From contig NZ_CP021080.1 in assembly GCF_000802245.2 (NCBI RefSeq), positions 7,130,001 through 7,194,000 on the forward strand: a DNA stretch of 64,000 bases, in the 5' to 3' direction. Position 1 is the stretch's first letter, and the number at the start of each line of letters is the position of its first letter. The notes beneath the pieces were generated by a model. That model ran no database searches. It saw nothing but the letters and a program-made list of their open reading frames with translations, and was not told where the DNA came from. This document shows positions 11,726 through 19,793 of the stretch, one piece after another. The stretch comes from Streptomyces pluripotens. GTDB lineage: Bacteria; Actinomycetota; Actinomycetes; Streptomycetales; Streptomycetaceae. Made by a program: the position numbers and the translations under genes.

Positions 11726-13024
11726 ATGCGACGCGAGCTCTGCCCCGTGGAAAATCTGTACGTAGCCCAGAGAAGCAGGGCCGTGGTGTCCTGCGCCCTG
11801 GACGGGCCCGTCGACACCGCGACGCTGGCCGCGGCGTTCGACAGCATCACGGCCGAGGGGCCGACCTTGCTCACCCGGATCGTCCCCGCCGGCTCCGGCC
11901 ACGCCCTCGCGCTCCTGCCCGAGGACGACCGACCGCGGCTGCGTACACGGACCGGCGGGGAGGAGGCGTACACGCAGGAGCTCAACGACCCTTTGCCGGT
12001 GGGCGGTCCGCTGGCCCGCGCCACCCTCGTCAGCACCCCGGAAGGGGAACGTCACCTCTTCGTCCTGGTCATCGACCACGTCATCACCGATGGCCACAGC
12101 GCCATCGCCCTGCTCAACGCCGTGTGGGACCGGTACCGGGAGTACGCCGGGCCTGCCCGGGCGGACCGAACCGCCTCCGGGCCGGTCTCTGCCCTCCCGG
12201 CGCCCGTCAGCACCCTGCTCCCGGTCACTGACCCGCAGGTCACCGCCGGGTACCTGCAACGCCGGATCGACGACACCCGCGGCCCGGTGGAACTCCTCGC
12301 CTATGACGTGCCCACCGCCGGCGACGGCTCGCGCGAGCCGCACCGCATCGAGGTCCAGCGGCTGCTCCTGGACACCGGAGAGACCGGCCGGTTGCGCCGG
12401 CTGGCCCGTACCGCCGGTGTGTCCGTGCACGGCCTGGTCGGCGCCGCCGTCCTGATCGCGGCCCGGAGCCGACTCGACGGCACCGGCCCGCGCGCCCTGC
12501 GGTGCTTGTCCCCTGTAGACCTGCGCTCGCGCCTCACACCACCGCTGTCCCCGGACGTCATGGTCGCCGCGGTCACTGCCCACCTGAGCGCGGTGGAGGT
12601 GAGCGACGACAGTGATCCGCTGGAACTGGCCCGCCAAGTGGGCCTAGGGCTCCGGAACTTCCTTGACCGAGGCGATCACTTCCAGGAGATGCGGATCATG
12701 CCGGACGCCCCCCGGTATCCCGCGCTCCAACTCGGCACGGTCATCGTCACGAACATGGGCGTGGTGCCCGGGCCCCGGCTCCCCGATGGCCTGCGCATGA
12801 CGGACATCCGCTTGGTGCCGGCCCGCGAGCACTACTTCCCCCAGGCCGGTCGGAGCCCCCTCATGGCCTGTGTCGTCTCCTTCGACGGGTGCCTCGCCAT
12901 TGAGTTCCCGCACCACACCGCTTGCTTCAGCCCGGCGTTCACGGCGGAGCTGCGCGACGACGTCCGCGCCACGCTCCTCGCCCTCGCCGGCGAGGAGCAG
13001 CCCGTCCCCGTGGCCACGGCCTGA
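11726..13024 (+). CDS. antB: AntB-like acyltransferase (condensation/PapA fold)
   Basis: 432 residues. Chloramphenicol-acetyltransferase/condensation-like fold with the catalytic motif HVITDGHS (HxxxDG) near residue 120 and a later conserved-looking segment around VTNMGVVPG. It resembles stand-alone PapA-type O-acyltransferases rather than an NRPS C domain because it is a single free domain. In antimycin clusters AntB adds the acyl group to the C-8 hydroxyl of the dilactone and lies upstream of antA, as here. ATG at 11726 is chosen because AAAGG lies eight bases before it; an in-frame GTG two codons earlier is too close to that site. The role is inferred from neighbours and fold. Confidence 0.75.
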   Translation: MRRELCPVENLYVAQRSRAVVSCALDGPVDTATLAAAFDSITAEGPTLLTRIVPAGSGHALALLPEDDRPRLRTRTGGEEAYTQELNDPLPVGGPLARATLVSTPEGERHLFVLVIDHVITDGHSAIALLNAVWDRYREYAGPARADRTASGPVSALPAPVSTLLPVTDPQVTAGYLQRRIDDTRGPVELLAYDVPTAGDGSREPHRIEVQRLLLDTGETGRLRRLARTAGVSVHGLVGAAVLIAARSRLDGTGPRALRCLSPVDLRSRLTPPLSPDVMVAAVTAHLSAVEVSDDSDPLELARQVGLGLRNFLDRGDHFQEMRIMPDAPRYPALQLGTVIVTNMGVVPGPRLPDGLRMTDIRLVPAREHYFPQAGRSPLMACVVSFDGCLAIEFPHHTACFSPAFTAELRDDVRATLLALAGEEQPVPVATA

Positions 13025-13155
13025 CGCCTGCGGCAGCGGGCCGGCCTGCCACCGGCCCGCTCTGCACGCCGCCTGTCACCGGCCGCTCGCCGCTCGCACG
13101 GGAGCCGCTCGCGTACCACGTACCGGGCCTCCCTCCGCCAAGGAGCACCCCCACG

Positions 13156-13677
13156 ATGAAACCCGAGAACGAACCCCGTGCCCGTGTCGCCGCGCTGGTG
13201 GACCGAGCCCAGGCCGGCGACCACCGGGCGATGAACGACCTGCTCACCGAGATCACGCCGTATGTCGCCCGGGTGTGCTTCTCCATCGCCGGTGACAACG
13301 GCTCCGACGCCGTCCAGGAGGCGCTGCTGGCCATCTACCGCGGCCTCGGGTCACTACGCGAACCCGCCGCTTTCTACGGCTGGATCCGTGCCGTCACCAC
13401 CCGCGAGGCCGTCCGGACCGCCAAGCGGTTGCGCGATGAGGCGGCCAGCCTGCAGGTGGACTCCGGGCCGTTGGAGAACCCCCTGGACGCCGTGCACATC
13501 AACGATGTTCTCGACCGGCTCTCGGAACCGCACCGCCAGGTCCTCGCACTGCGGTTCTACGGCCTCAATGAGGACGAGATGGCAAGGACGCTGTCACTGC
13601 CCGTGGGCACCGTCCGCTCCCGCCTCTACCGGGCTCGCCGGCGATTCCAGGAGGCCTGGCAGCCGCACGCCGCCTGA
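13156..13677 (+). CDS. antA: ECF RNA polymerase sigma factor, AntA-type
   Basis: 173 residues. Region 2 spans roughly residues 15-85 (QEALLAIYRGL as the core-binding helix) and region 4 roughly 110-165, with the helix-turn-helix in LSLPVGTVRSRLYRARR. It starts at ATG with AGGAG ten bases upstream, 131 bases after antB. No anti-sigma gene is adjacent, so it is an orphan ECF factor. In antimycin clusters the orphan sigma AntA switches on the 3-formamidosalicylate genes and is turned over by ClpXP through a C-terminal Ala-Ala. This protein ends in His-Ala-Ala, which fits that mechanism. The identity is inference, well supported by position, length and C-terminus. Confidence 0.85.
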   Translation: MKPENEPRARVAALVDRAQAGDHRAMNDLLTEITPYVARVCFSIAGDNGSDAVQEALLAIYRGLGSLREPAAFYGWIRAVTTREAVRTAKRLRDEAASLQVDSGPLENPLDAVHINDVLDRLSEPHRQVLALRFYGLNEDEMARTLSLPVGTVRSRLYRARRRFQEAWQPHAA

Positions 13678-14037
13678 GGGGGCGGCTCGGGCCGGCGAGC
13701 ATACCGGGGCACCCCGTCCTGATCGTTCTCGGCTCAAGCTCACCCGCGGCCCGGTCGGCTCCCAGCACCGGGACGGGTCCCGCGCGCCCCCTCCCTCGTC
13801 GTCAGCCACCTGTAGCCCGCACAACACCGTCCGCCACCTGCCTGCGCGCACAGCCGCGCGCAGCAGCTTGAAGGAGGCTGGGCCGGTGGTCCCTGGGGAA
13901 AGAGGCCGGATGGCCCTGGAGCCCTCTTCGAGTCAATGCCCAGACTGGTGCGGGCAGGCTCCGGTGCCGCGGGGGCTGGTGTCCCCCTGACGCGGCGCGC
14001 GGTGCCGGGAGTCACCGGGGCGAGAGGAACCAGTCGC
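13678..14037. other. 360-base gap, right edge of the antimycin-type cluster
   Basis: No gene or clear terminator recognised. It separates antA from genes with no evident link to antimycin, and so probably marks the cluster boundary. Confidence 0.5.
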
Positions 14038-14511
14038 GTGAACGACCTGAACGACGCACACGTTTCCTGCGGGGTCGCGGAGCGGAGCACGGCATACCCA
14101 GGATCGCGCCGGTCTCTGCTCGTGGAACGTGGCGAGGCACTGCGGCTGCTGGGCAGTGTCTCGCTGGGGCGCATCGTCTTCACGCGGCGCGCGTTGCCCG
14201 CGATCCGGCCGGTCAACCACATTCTGGACGGCGGAGACATCATCGTGCGCACGCACGAGTGGACCGCCCTGGCCACCCGCATGCGCACCGGTGCCGGGTG
14301 TGGGGTGGTCGTGGCGTACGAGGCGGACGACATCGACCCGGTCACCCATCTGGGCTGGAGCGTGGTGGCCGTCGGATACGTGTACCCGGTCACCGGCCGG
14401 GAGGATCTCAACCGCTACAGTCGGCTGTTGCAGCCCTGGGTGGAACAACCCATGGACTGCGCGGTGAGGATCCGTCCCGAGGAGATAACCGGTCTCCGGC
14501 TCGTTGCCTGA
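14038..14511 (+). CDS. Pyridoxamine 5'-phosphate oxidase-like flavin-binding protein
   Basis: 157 residues. It resembles the actinobacterial PNPOx-like split-barrel family: an N-terminal LGSVSLGRIVFT strand pair, then RPVNHILDGGDIIVRT and a central GVVVAYEADDID strand. Members bind FMN, F420 or heme and reduce or sense small molecules; the ligand cannot be read from sequence. A GTG start with GAGAGGAA about ten bases upstream is chosen over an earlier in-frame start that would add 34 low-complexity residues. The gene stands alone, with about 390 empty bases after it. Confidence 0.75.
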   Translation: MNDLNDAHVSCGVAERSTAYPGSRRSLLVERGEALRLLGSVSLGRIVFTRRALPAIRPVNHILDGGDIIVRTHEWTALATRMRTGAGCGVVVAYEADDIDPVTHLGWSVVAVGYVYPVTGREDLNRYSRLLQPWVEQPMDCAVRIRPEEITGLRLVA

Positions 14512-14903
14512 GCGATCGTTGCGGCCCCGCCGTTCGAAGCGCCCTCCTACGGGACCGTCAGGCCCTACGGCCACCGGACTCGGGCGGTCCCGCCCGGTCG
14601 GTAGCGAGCCCCGCCACCGCCCCTCAGCGCTGGTCAGGAACCGTGCTCCAACATCTACTTCCCCGCGCCGACTTCCCGCGGGGCGCAGCTTCGCACTGCC
14701 GCGCAGCCCTCCCGACATCCGGTGACCGGCCCCCCTGCAACAGCCGCTTCGCCGCCGCTTCGAATGTGGACCGGCAGGTGGTGCAGCCCCGCCGGCCAGC
14801 GGGTCGGCGTGCCCGGACCCGGTCCGGCACCCGTCGGGTCCGTGGCTGTCCTTCGGCGCAGACCCACCCCTTCCCCACACATCAGCGAGGCAGAACACCT
14901 CTC
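14512..14903. other. 392-base gap
   Basis: Nothing recognisable: no domain-bearing ORF, no strong hairpin. It probably contains the promoter of the following membrane-protein gene. Confidence 0.5.
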
Positions 14904-15572
14904 ATGACGCATCACGGCACCATCCATTCACGCCACGCCGCAAACGGGCTCCAGAAGAGCGGACCACAGCGGCCGGCCCCTTCGCAGACGGAGGCCGGGG
15001 CCGGACCCGCCTTCGCCTGGCTCCTGATCGTCACCGGTGCGCTGGGAGCACTGGCCTCTTTCGTCATCACCATCGACAAACTTCAGCTGCTGCAGGACCC
15101 GACCTTCTCGCCGTCGTGCAACCTGAGCCCGGTGCTGTCCTGCACGAGCGTGATGAGCAGTGATCAGGCCGCCCTCTTCGGCTTCCCCAACCCGCTACTC
15201 GGTCTGCTCCTCTATCCCGCGGTCATCACCATCGGGTGCGCGCTGTTGGCGGGTGCCCGCCTGCGCCGCTGGTTCTGGCTCGGTCTCAACCTCGTCACGC
15301 TGCTCGGCGTGGGCTTCTGCATGTGGTTGATGGCCCAGGCCCTGTACGAGATCGGCACACTCTGCCTGTGGTGCTGCCTCACCTGGGCGGTGACCATCGC
15401 ACAGTTCTGGTACGTGACCGCCCGTAATCTGGCGCAGGGCGTCCTCACCGCGCCGCGGGCCGTGGTTGCCTGGACCCGGGAGTTCCGCTGGGTTGTGCCC
15501 GTCACTTGGTACCTGACCATCGTGATGCTGATCGCCACCCGTTTCTGGTCCTACTGGCGAACCCTCATCTGA
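14904..15572 (+). CDS. Vitamin K epoxide reductase (VKOR) family membrane protein
   Basis: 222 residues with four to five hydrophobic segments (about residues 35-57, 95-115, 122-145, 150-170 and 195-215). The CLWC redox motif sits at the membrane face of a late helix, with an upstream Cys pair in the first loop (CNLSPVLSC). Bacterial VKORs reoxidise DsbA-like thioredoxins and pass electrons to quinone. The cytoplasmic N-terminus carries a ~35-residue hydrophilic extension. No DsbA partner is adjacent. Start ATG at 14904. Confidence 0.85.
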   Translation: MTHHGTIHSRHAANGLQKSGPQRPAPSQTEAGAGPAFAWLLIVTGALGALASFVITIDKLQLLQDPTFSPSCNLSPVLSCTSVMSSDQAALFGFPNPLLGLLLYPAVITIGCALLAGARLRRWFWLGLNLVTLLGVGFCMWLMAQALYEIGTLCLWCCLTWAVTIAQFWYVTARNLAQGVLTAPRAVVAWTREFRWVVPVTWYLTIVMLIATRFWSYWRTLI

Positions 15573-15659
15573 TCCCGACGGCGTCCAGCGAGGGTCCCGA
15601 AGTCGGGCATGCTGACGGTGAAGCGCATCCCAGCAGGATGCACACCGGTCGAGCGGGCC

Positions 15660-15943
15660 GATCGAGGGAACCCAGGGGAGGCATGCTCGCGCTGGCCTTC
15701 CTGACCGCCATCGCCGCCGACGCGGCACCGAAGCGGTCCACCGGTCCGCACCGCCCGGCTCGCGACAGCGAACCGATCTCCTTGACCGTCCCGGAGATCC
15801 GCCACCTGTGCGCCCTTGTCCTCGGCCCGCCGACCGTGACAGCTGCCAGACTGCTGCACTGGTCGATCTGGCGCAGACACCACCAGGCAACAGCCCGACG
15901 CAGCCGCTACCGACGGCGATCCATCCACGAGCCTGCTGGATAG
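15660..15943 (+). pseudogene. 3' fossil of a transposase (copy A)
   Basis: The frame ending at 15943 encodes a typical transposase tail with LTVPEIRHL, ARLLHWSIWRR and HQATARRSRYRRR and then stops, but no N-terminal or catalytic part remains. The tail style is that of IS701-like actinobacterial transposases; the family is inferred. A related fossil in the same orientation lies near 22915-23150, and both are followed by the same short sequence AAACCGCACTGGAGTAC. Confidence 0.65.
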
Positions 15944-16162
15944 ATCATGAAACCGCACTGGAGTACTCACTGGGCGTGCGCCGATCGCCGTCCAGGGCGG
16001 CAAGCCTGGGGCGGCACGGTCCCACGGCCCCCGGGAGCCCTCCGCATCCACCACCACACCCCGTCGTTGACCCTGAATGGCTTCAGCACCCTGGACGTCG
16101 CCGCGTTGGCGTACACGACCGATCCCACTCATGTCACCGTCCGGAACGCCACTCCCTGGAAT
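15944..16162. other. Unassigned sequence between transposase fossils
   Basis: Begins with the sequence shared with the second fossil. A short plus-strand frame contains SLTLNGFSTLDVAALAY, which looks protein-like but could not be assigned; it is cut by the IS derivative that follows. Confidence 0.35.
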
Positions 16163-16357
16163 GATCTTTCCCCGTAACGGATCACGACGTTGTGTGATCG
16201 TTCAGATGGTGCGGTCGTACTCGAGCTGGAGCAGGACGAGGGCTGCGGCGGCGATCTTCGTGATGCGGCTGGGGTCGAGGCTGACTCTGCGCAGGGCTTT
16301 TCCGTAGCGGAAACATCGCGATCACAGAGAGCGACCGGCGCCTACGGGGAAAGACTC
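16163..16357 (-). mobile_element. Internally deleted (MITE-like) derivative of the IS5-type element at 19794-20804
   Basis: Both ends of the intact IS are present in reverse orientation, joined directly: about 140 bases matching the reverse complement of its right end (transposase C-terminus, stop and inverted repeat) and about 57 bases matching its left end, bounded by CTTTCCCCGTA-type inverted repeats. Roughly 800 internal bases are missing. By eye the ends are nearly identical to the intact copy, which suggests a recent event. The element abuts a transposase tail at its right end. Confidence 0.8.
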
Positions 16358-16442
16358 GCTGGCACCGCTGGCGCACCCGCCACCAAGTCCGCGCCCGGGC
16401 CAGCCACTACCGCACCCGCGCAGCCCGCGCTCACTCACCGTG
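16357..16442 (+). pseudogene. 3' fossil of a second transposase type
   Basis: Starting at the edge of the deleted IS, the frame reads RWHRWRTRHQVRARASHYRT, an Arg/His-rich tail of an IS701-like transposase, ending at TGA. The rest of the gene is absent, apparently displaced when the IS derivative inserted. Confidence 0.55.
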
Positions 16443-16483
16443 AAACCACCGGCTGGAGTACTAGTCGAGCGGGGCCGCTAGCG

Positions 16484-16615
16484 GCTGGTAAGTAGGCGCC
16501 GACGGCCTGGTAAGTGGGCTGGTAAGTGGTGACGGTTTAGTCAGGCGCTGGTAAGTGGCTCCGGTGGTCGGTAAGTAGGGCTGGTGAGTGAGAGTCGGTT
16601 GCTACTGGTAAGCAG
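16484..16615. repeat. Cluster of about seven CTGGTAAGT-like repeats
   Basis: GGTAAGT or a one-base variant recurs about seven times in about 130 bases at uneven spacing (starts near 16487, 16509, 16521, 16550, 16570, 16583 and 16607), mostly preceded by CT and followed by AGG or GGN. It sits just past the 3' end of the AraC-type gene. Confidence 0.7.
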
Positions 16616-16636
16616 AGCCGATCGTGTCGTGTCGGT

Positions 16637-17593
16637 TCAGTTCTCGGCGGACCGGGTCGAGCGGGCGTACTCGGTGGGCGTCTGGCCGTAACGCTTCTTA
16701 AAGGCCCGGATGAAGTGGCTGCGGTCCGCGAACTGCCAGTGAGCGGCCAGTTCGGAGACGCTCAGACGGTTGGACCGCGTGGTGAGAGCGAGCCGGGCCT
16801 CTTCGAGCCGGCGGTCGCGGATGTAGGCGCTCACAGACTCTCCGGTCGCGGCGAACGCCCGGTGCAGGGTGCGTAAGGAGACGTTGAGCTCGTGCGCCAG
16901 GGTTGCCGGAGAAAGCTCGGGCTCGGCGAGCCGACTGTCCGCGAGGCTCTTCGCGGCCTGGGCGAGCACGGGGGCCAGCCGGGGTTCCGTGTCGTCGAAC
17001 CGGCGCATCGCCACCGCCTTGGCCAGCTCGATCAGGGTGCCGTGGGCGGCTCGTACACCGGCCGGGCTGAGGTCGGGCATGGTGTCGTGGACCATGTCCG
17101 CGTGGGCCACCAGCAGGCGCACCTCCGGCGTGTCCGCCGGGCCGGTGACGCTCCGGTTTCCGAGCAGTGGGGTGAGCATCGCGGCGGGCAGGACGACGAT
17201 CTTCGCTGCGGTGTGGGGTGCCGTCTGGACGCGCAATGGCTGCCCGAAGCGCTGGAGGAGGAACTGCCCGGCCGCCACGGCGTGTTCACCGCGATCGGGC
17301 GAGCCGTCCAACGTCCACACCCCGCGCCGCACCACGTGCAGCCGCACCAAGTCCCCCATGCCGCCCGGGGTGAGCGCGGTCCAAACCGCCGACGCCCCGT
17401 CGATATCGGTGATCGCCACGTCGCGCAACCTGGTGGCGCGGGCCTTGACGCGGAAGTCACCGATTGTGGCCGGGCTGAACGTCGGTTGCGGGAAGCCGTC
17501 ACCGAAATGCCTCTCCCAAGCACGCAGGAAGGCATCGGTTCCTCGCGGCACGGCACCCGGGACGCGGGTGTCCAGGGAGAAAGCCCTGATCAT
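16637..17593 (-). CDS. AraC/XylS-family transcriptional regulator
   Basis: 318 residues. The C-terminal third has the AraC double helix-turn-helix (LAHELNVSLRTLHRAF and the recognition stretch HWQFADRSHFIRAFKKRYG followed by TPTEYA). The N-terminal ~200 residues match the cupin-like ligand domain of the AraC-binding-like (FeaR/NphR-type) group. Its target and inducer are unknown. It is transcribed away from the lipoprotein and lectin genes, with a ~275-base shared upstream region that could hold its operator. Start ATG 17593 fits the usual family length (about 310-330). Confidence 0.85.
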   Translation of the reverse strand: MIRAFSLDTRVPGAVPRGTDAFLRAWERHFGDGFPQPTFSPATIGDFRVKARATRLRDVAITDIDGASAVWTALTPGGMGDLVRLHVVRRGVWTLDGSPDRGEHAVAAGQFLLQRFGQPLRVQTAPHTAAKIVVLPAAMLTPLLGNRSVTGPADTPEVRLLVAHADMVHDTMPDLSPAGVRAAHGTLIELAKAVAMRRFDDTEPRLAPVLAQAAKSLADSRLAEPELSPATLAHELNVSLRTLHRAFAATGESVSAYIRDRRLEEARLALTTRSNRLSVSELAAHWQFADRSHFIRAFKKRYGQTPTEYARSTRSAEN

Positions 17594-17816
17594 CCCGTCG
17601 ACCTCCGCTCCAGTGCGCTGTCCAGCGCCGACCGGCCTGCATCGGCCGCTGCCGCAGTTCCCGACCGTGGCACTGATGTTCCATCAGAACGTCGCTGTGG
17701 TTCACAGCTTGTCATGTATCGATCTTCCTAAACTGGCGGATGCAGGACAACCCTTCGGACCGGCATCGCCTTCGACCTCAGCGCGCCCACGGACTTTGCA
17801 CAACCAGGGCGATCAA

Positions 17817-17853
17817 CCCCGCCCCCGCCCCCGCCCCCGCCCCCCACCCCCAC
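17817..17853. repeat. C-rich hexamer microsatellite
   Basis: About four tandem CCCCCG units followed by C runs, lying 15-50 bases before the lipoprotein start codon. The complementary strand is a G-run array able in principle to form a quadruplex. It may vary in length by slippage. Confidence 0.7.
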
Positions 17854-17867
17854 CGAGGAGCACGCCG

Positions 17868-18176
17868 ATGAACGCTCCGGTCGGATCGCGGCCTGCCGTG
17901 AATGCGGGTTGCGCCACCGCGTTCGCCGTCGGCCTCCTGGCCACCGGCTGCTCCGCGGGCCTGGCCAGCGGTGCGGGGGCTGCGACGTTGACCCCGCCGG
18001 TCATCCCGGCCTCTGCGGCAGCGCCGGTCACCGGGTACGACGGGCTGATGGGGCTGCCACTGTCCGCCTACGGCACCCCCGTGCAGGACGACGACCTGCG
18101 GTTCCGGGCGCAGAAGGCGCTGGTCGTCCGCTGTATGAAAAGCCGGGGCACGCGAGCTACTCCGGCCAGAACGTGA
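17868..18176 (+). pseudogene. Frameshifted small lipoprotein gene
   Basis: 102 residues with a lipoprotein-type N-terminus (LLATGC lipobox near residue 25) after GAGGAG and an ATG. The reading frame breaks at a GGGG run (about 18143-18147): up to there it reads ...VVRCMKSRG, while the next frame continues GHASYSGQNVIQFPLK, which reads as the natural continuation. One extra G would restore it, and the restored frame would then run on without a stop through the lectin gene downstream. It could be a real frameshift, a slippage site or a sequencing error. Confidence 0.6.
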
Positions 18177-18226
18177 TCCAGTTCCCCCTGAAGACCCAGG
18201 AAGACAAAGACGAAGAGGAGTCAGGC

Positions 18227-18778
18227 ATGGTGAACACGGAAGAGCCGAAGGCGGATGCCGCGAGTAACGCGCAGACCCCAACCCGGGCTTCGGTCCGCAG
18301 ACGTTTCGCTCGTCGCGGATGGGGGGCGGCTCTCGTTGCCGGGCTGTCCCTGGTGGTCTCGCTGATGAGCACGACCCCCGCGTCCGCTTACGTCGGGACG
18401 AATTTCCTGCGCAACTGGGCAACCGGGCGCTGCATGAGTCTCCAAGACGGATACCTGCACACGTCTCCTTGTGACGATAAGAATTATTACCAGTTCTGGG
18501 AGCCGATCTTCATCCGTCACGATGACTATGACGTAGTCACCCTGCGGAACCTGGGAACCAACACGTGCCTGAGCGTAGAGGACGGGGGCTATCTGGGGCA
18601 CCCTTCGTGCAGCACTACCAGCAACCACCAGTGGTTTAAGGCTAGGGGGACGGGCTGGGACAAGGTTGAGTTCCTGAGCCTCTACTGGTGGACCTGTGTA
18701 GACAGCAATGCACTCGGAAACATGTACACACTTGGGTGCAACGGCGGTGGAAACCAGAAGTGGAAGCTGGGCTACTGA
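18227..18778 (+). CDS. Secreted ricin-type beta-trefoil lectin-like protein
   Basis: 183 residues. ATG at 18227 follows GAAGAGGAG. A long N-terminal region precedes twin arginines and a hydrophobic stretch ending in ASA (RRRFARRGW, then about residues 40-60), suggesting Sec or Tat export. The mature part has paired Cys and repeated GRCMSLQDG, NTCLSVEDG and WWTCVDSN blocks ending in NQKWKLGY, the pattern of a ricin B-lectin fold with QxW-like repeats. It probably binds a carbohydrate; the ligand is unknown. The stop codon coincides with the first bases of an IS end remnant, so the original C-terminus may have been longer. Codon use is less GC-biased than in neighbours. Confidence 0.75.
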   Translation: MVNTEEPKADAASNAQTPTRASVRRRFARRGWGAALVAGLSLVVSLMSTTPASAYVGTNFLRNWATGRCMSLQDGYLHTSPCDDKNYYQFWEPIFIRHDDYDVVTLRNLGTNTCLSVEDGGYLGHPSCSTTSNHQWFKARGTGWDKVEFLSLYWWTCVDSNALGNMYTLGCNGGGNQKWKLGY

Positions 18779-18930
18779 ATCTTTCCCAGTAAGCGTCCGC
18801 CGCTCGCTGCGATCGCGATGCTTGCGCTGCGGCCCGCGCGGTCCCCAAGTCCGGGCAAACATAAGGCACTTGATAGGAATGATCTTGCGACAGATTCTCC
18901 TGACCGAGGGGCGTCACGTGTCGACACCAG
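18776..18930 (+). mobile_element. Left-end remnant of the IS5-type element
   Basis: TGAATCTTTCCCAGTA and the following ~140 bases match, with scattered changes, the left end of the intact IS from its inverted repeat through GACCGAGGGGCGTCACGTG at the transposase start. Homology then ends. It is more diverged than the deleted copy at 16163, so older. Confidence 0.75.
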
Positions 18931-19216
18931 TGGGGATGCATGAGATTCCCTCACAGTCTCGGATCCATCCCTTGCCTTTCAGGATCCATCCGCCTGGTAC
19001 AGAAGTGCAGAAAATCAGAAACAAGGTGCATGCACGAGTCGCCCATTCCTTCCATGAATGTGAAGCCGTAGGCCGCCACGGCACCTGTACAGCAACTACC
19101 CTCGTTGCATTGCCGCACCCTTTAAACGTTTGGGAATGTGGCGGTTCGATGAATCCTCGACATTACGCTAGCCTCGCGTACGCCATTCATCCCTCCACGA
19201 GCAAGGGTAATAATAC
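18931..19216. other. 286-base gap before the second lectin gene
   Basis: Lower-GC sequence with no recognisable gene; it presumably holds the promoter of the second lectin gene. An AAGGGTAA motif precedes that gene's GTG. Confidence 0.45.
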
Positions 19217-19693
19217 GTGAAACGGACATTAAAGAGGACGCTTCAGGTTGCGCTGACGACATTCGTTGCCACAGCCACCATGGGGGTGTTCGCGACGAGC
19301 GCAAGCGCCGGTGATAACACCTGGATCAGCAACAAGGCCGGTTTTTGCATCACCGCCTCCGGTGGAGGCACCACGTATGGCACTCTGTGCGGCTGGGGTA
19401 ACAGGGGACAGTTGTGGGATCGGGTCGGGTCCCAAATCAAGTTGGCTTACACGAATGAGTGCCTCGATAGCGATCGCCACGGAATCACGGGCAATGTTTA
19501 CTGGGGGCAATGCAACGGCGGCAATTTCCAGAACTGGGACTACGTCGACGTGGGCGGTGGCTGGGTTACCGTACAGGACCGGGAGACCAAGCTTTATCTG
19601 GTTATGACTCCGCAGTGGGGCACTGGGATTCAGAAGGTGTGGACTAGTGATCGCAACGACGACTACGCTTGGAGTTTCTACGGTGGCGAGTAG
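19217..19693 (+). CDS. Secreted lectin-like protein (ricin-type fold, second copy)
   Basis: 158 residues. GTG start; Sec signal peptide with Lys/Arg N-region, hydrophobic core and an ASA cleavage site near residue 31. The mature protein has GFCITASGGG, NECLDSD and NFQNWDYV blocks typical of ricin B-like trefoils, but it is shorter than a full three-lobe trefoil (about 125 mature residues). It differs clearly from the neighbouring lectin, so it is not a recent duplicate. The low GC and flanking IS sequences suggest acquisition by transfer. The ligand is unknown. Confidence 0.7.
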   Translation: MKRTLKRTLQVALTTFVATATMGVFATSASAGDNTWISNKAGFCITASGGGTTYGTLCGWGNRGQLWDRVGSQIKLAYTNECLDSDRHGITGNVYWGQCNGGNFQNWDYVDVGGGWVTVQDRETKLYLVMTPQWGTGIQKVWTSDRNDDYAWSFYGGE

Positions 19694-19793
19694 TCGTCGC
19701 GCACGGCTTCAGCCTCGGTCCACCGCGTGAATTCTGATCACGGGTGTCGGGCGGGTTCCTGATGTTTGTTCGGAATGCGGGCAGCGGTGCCAG

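Noticed and set aside
16484..16615. A CRISPR array or 5' splice-site-like repeats (GGTAAGT)
   Set aside because: Repeats are only about nine bases, unevenly spaced and without uniform spacers; no cas genes; splice signals are meaningless here.
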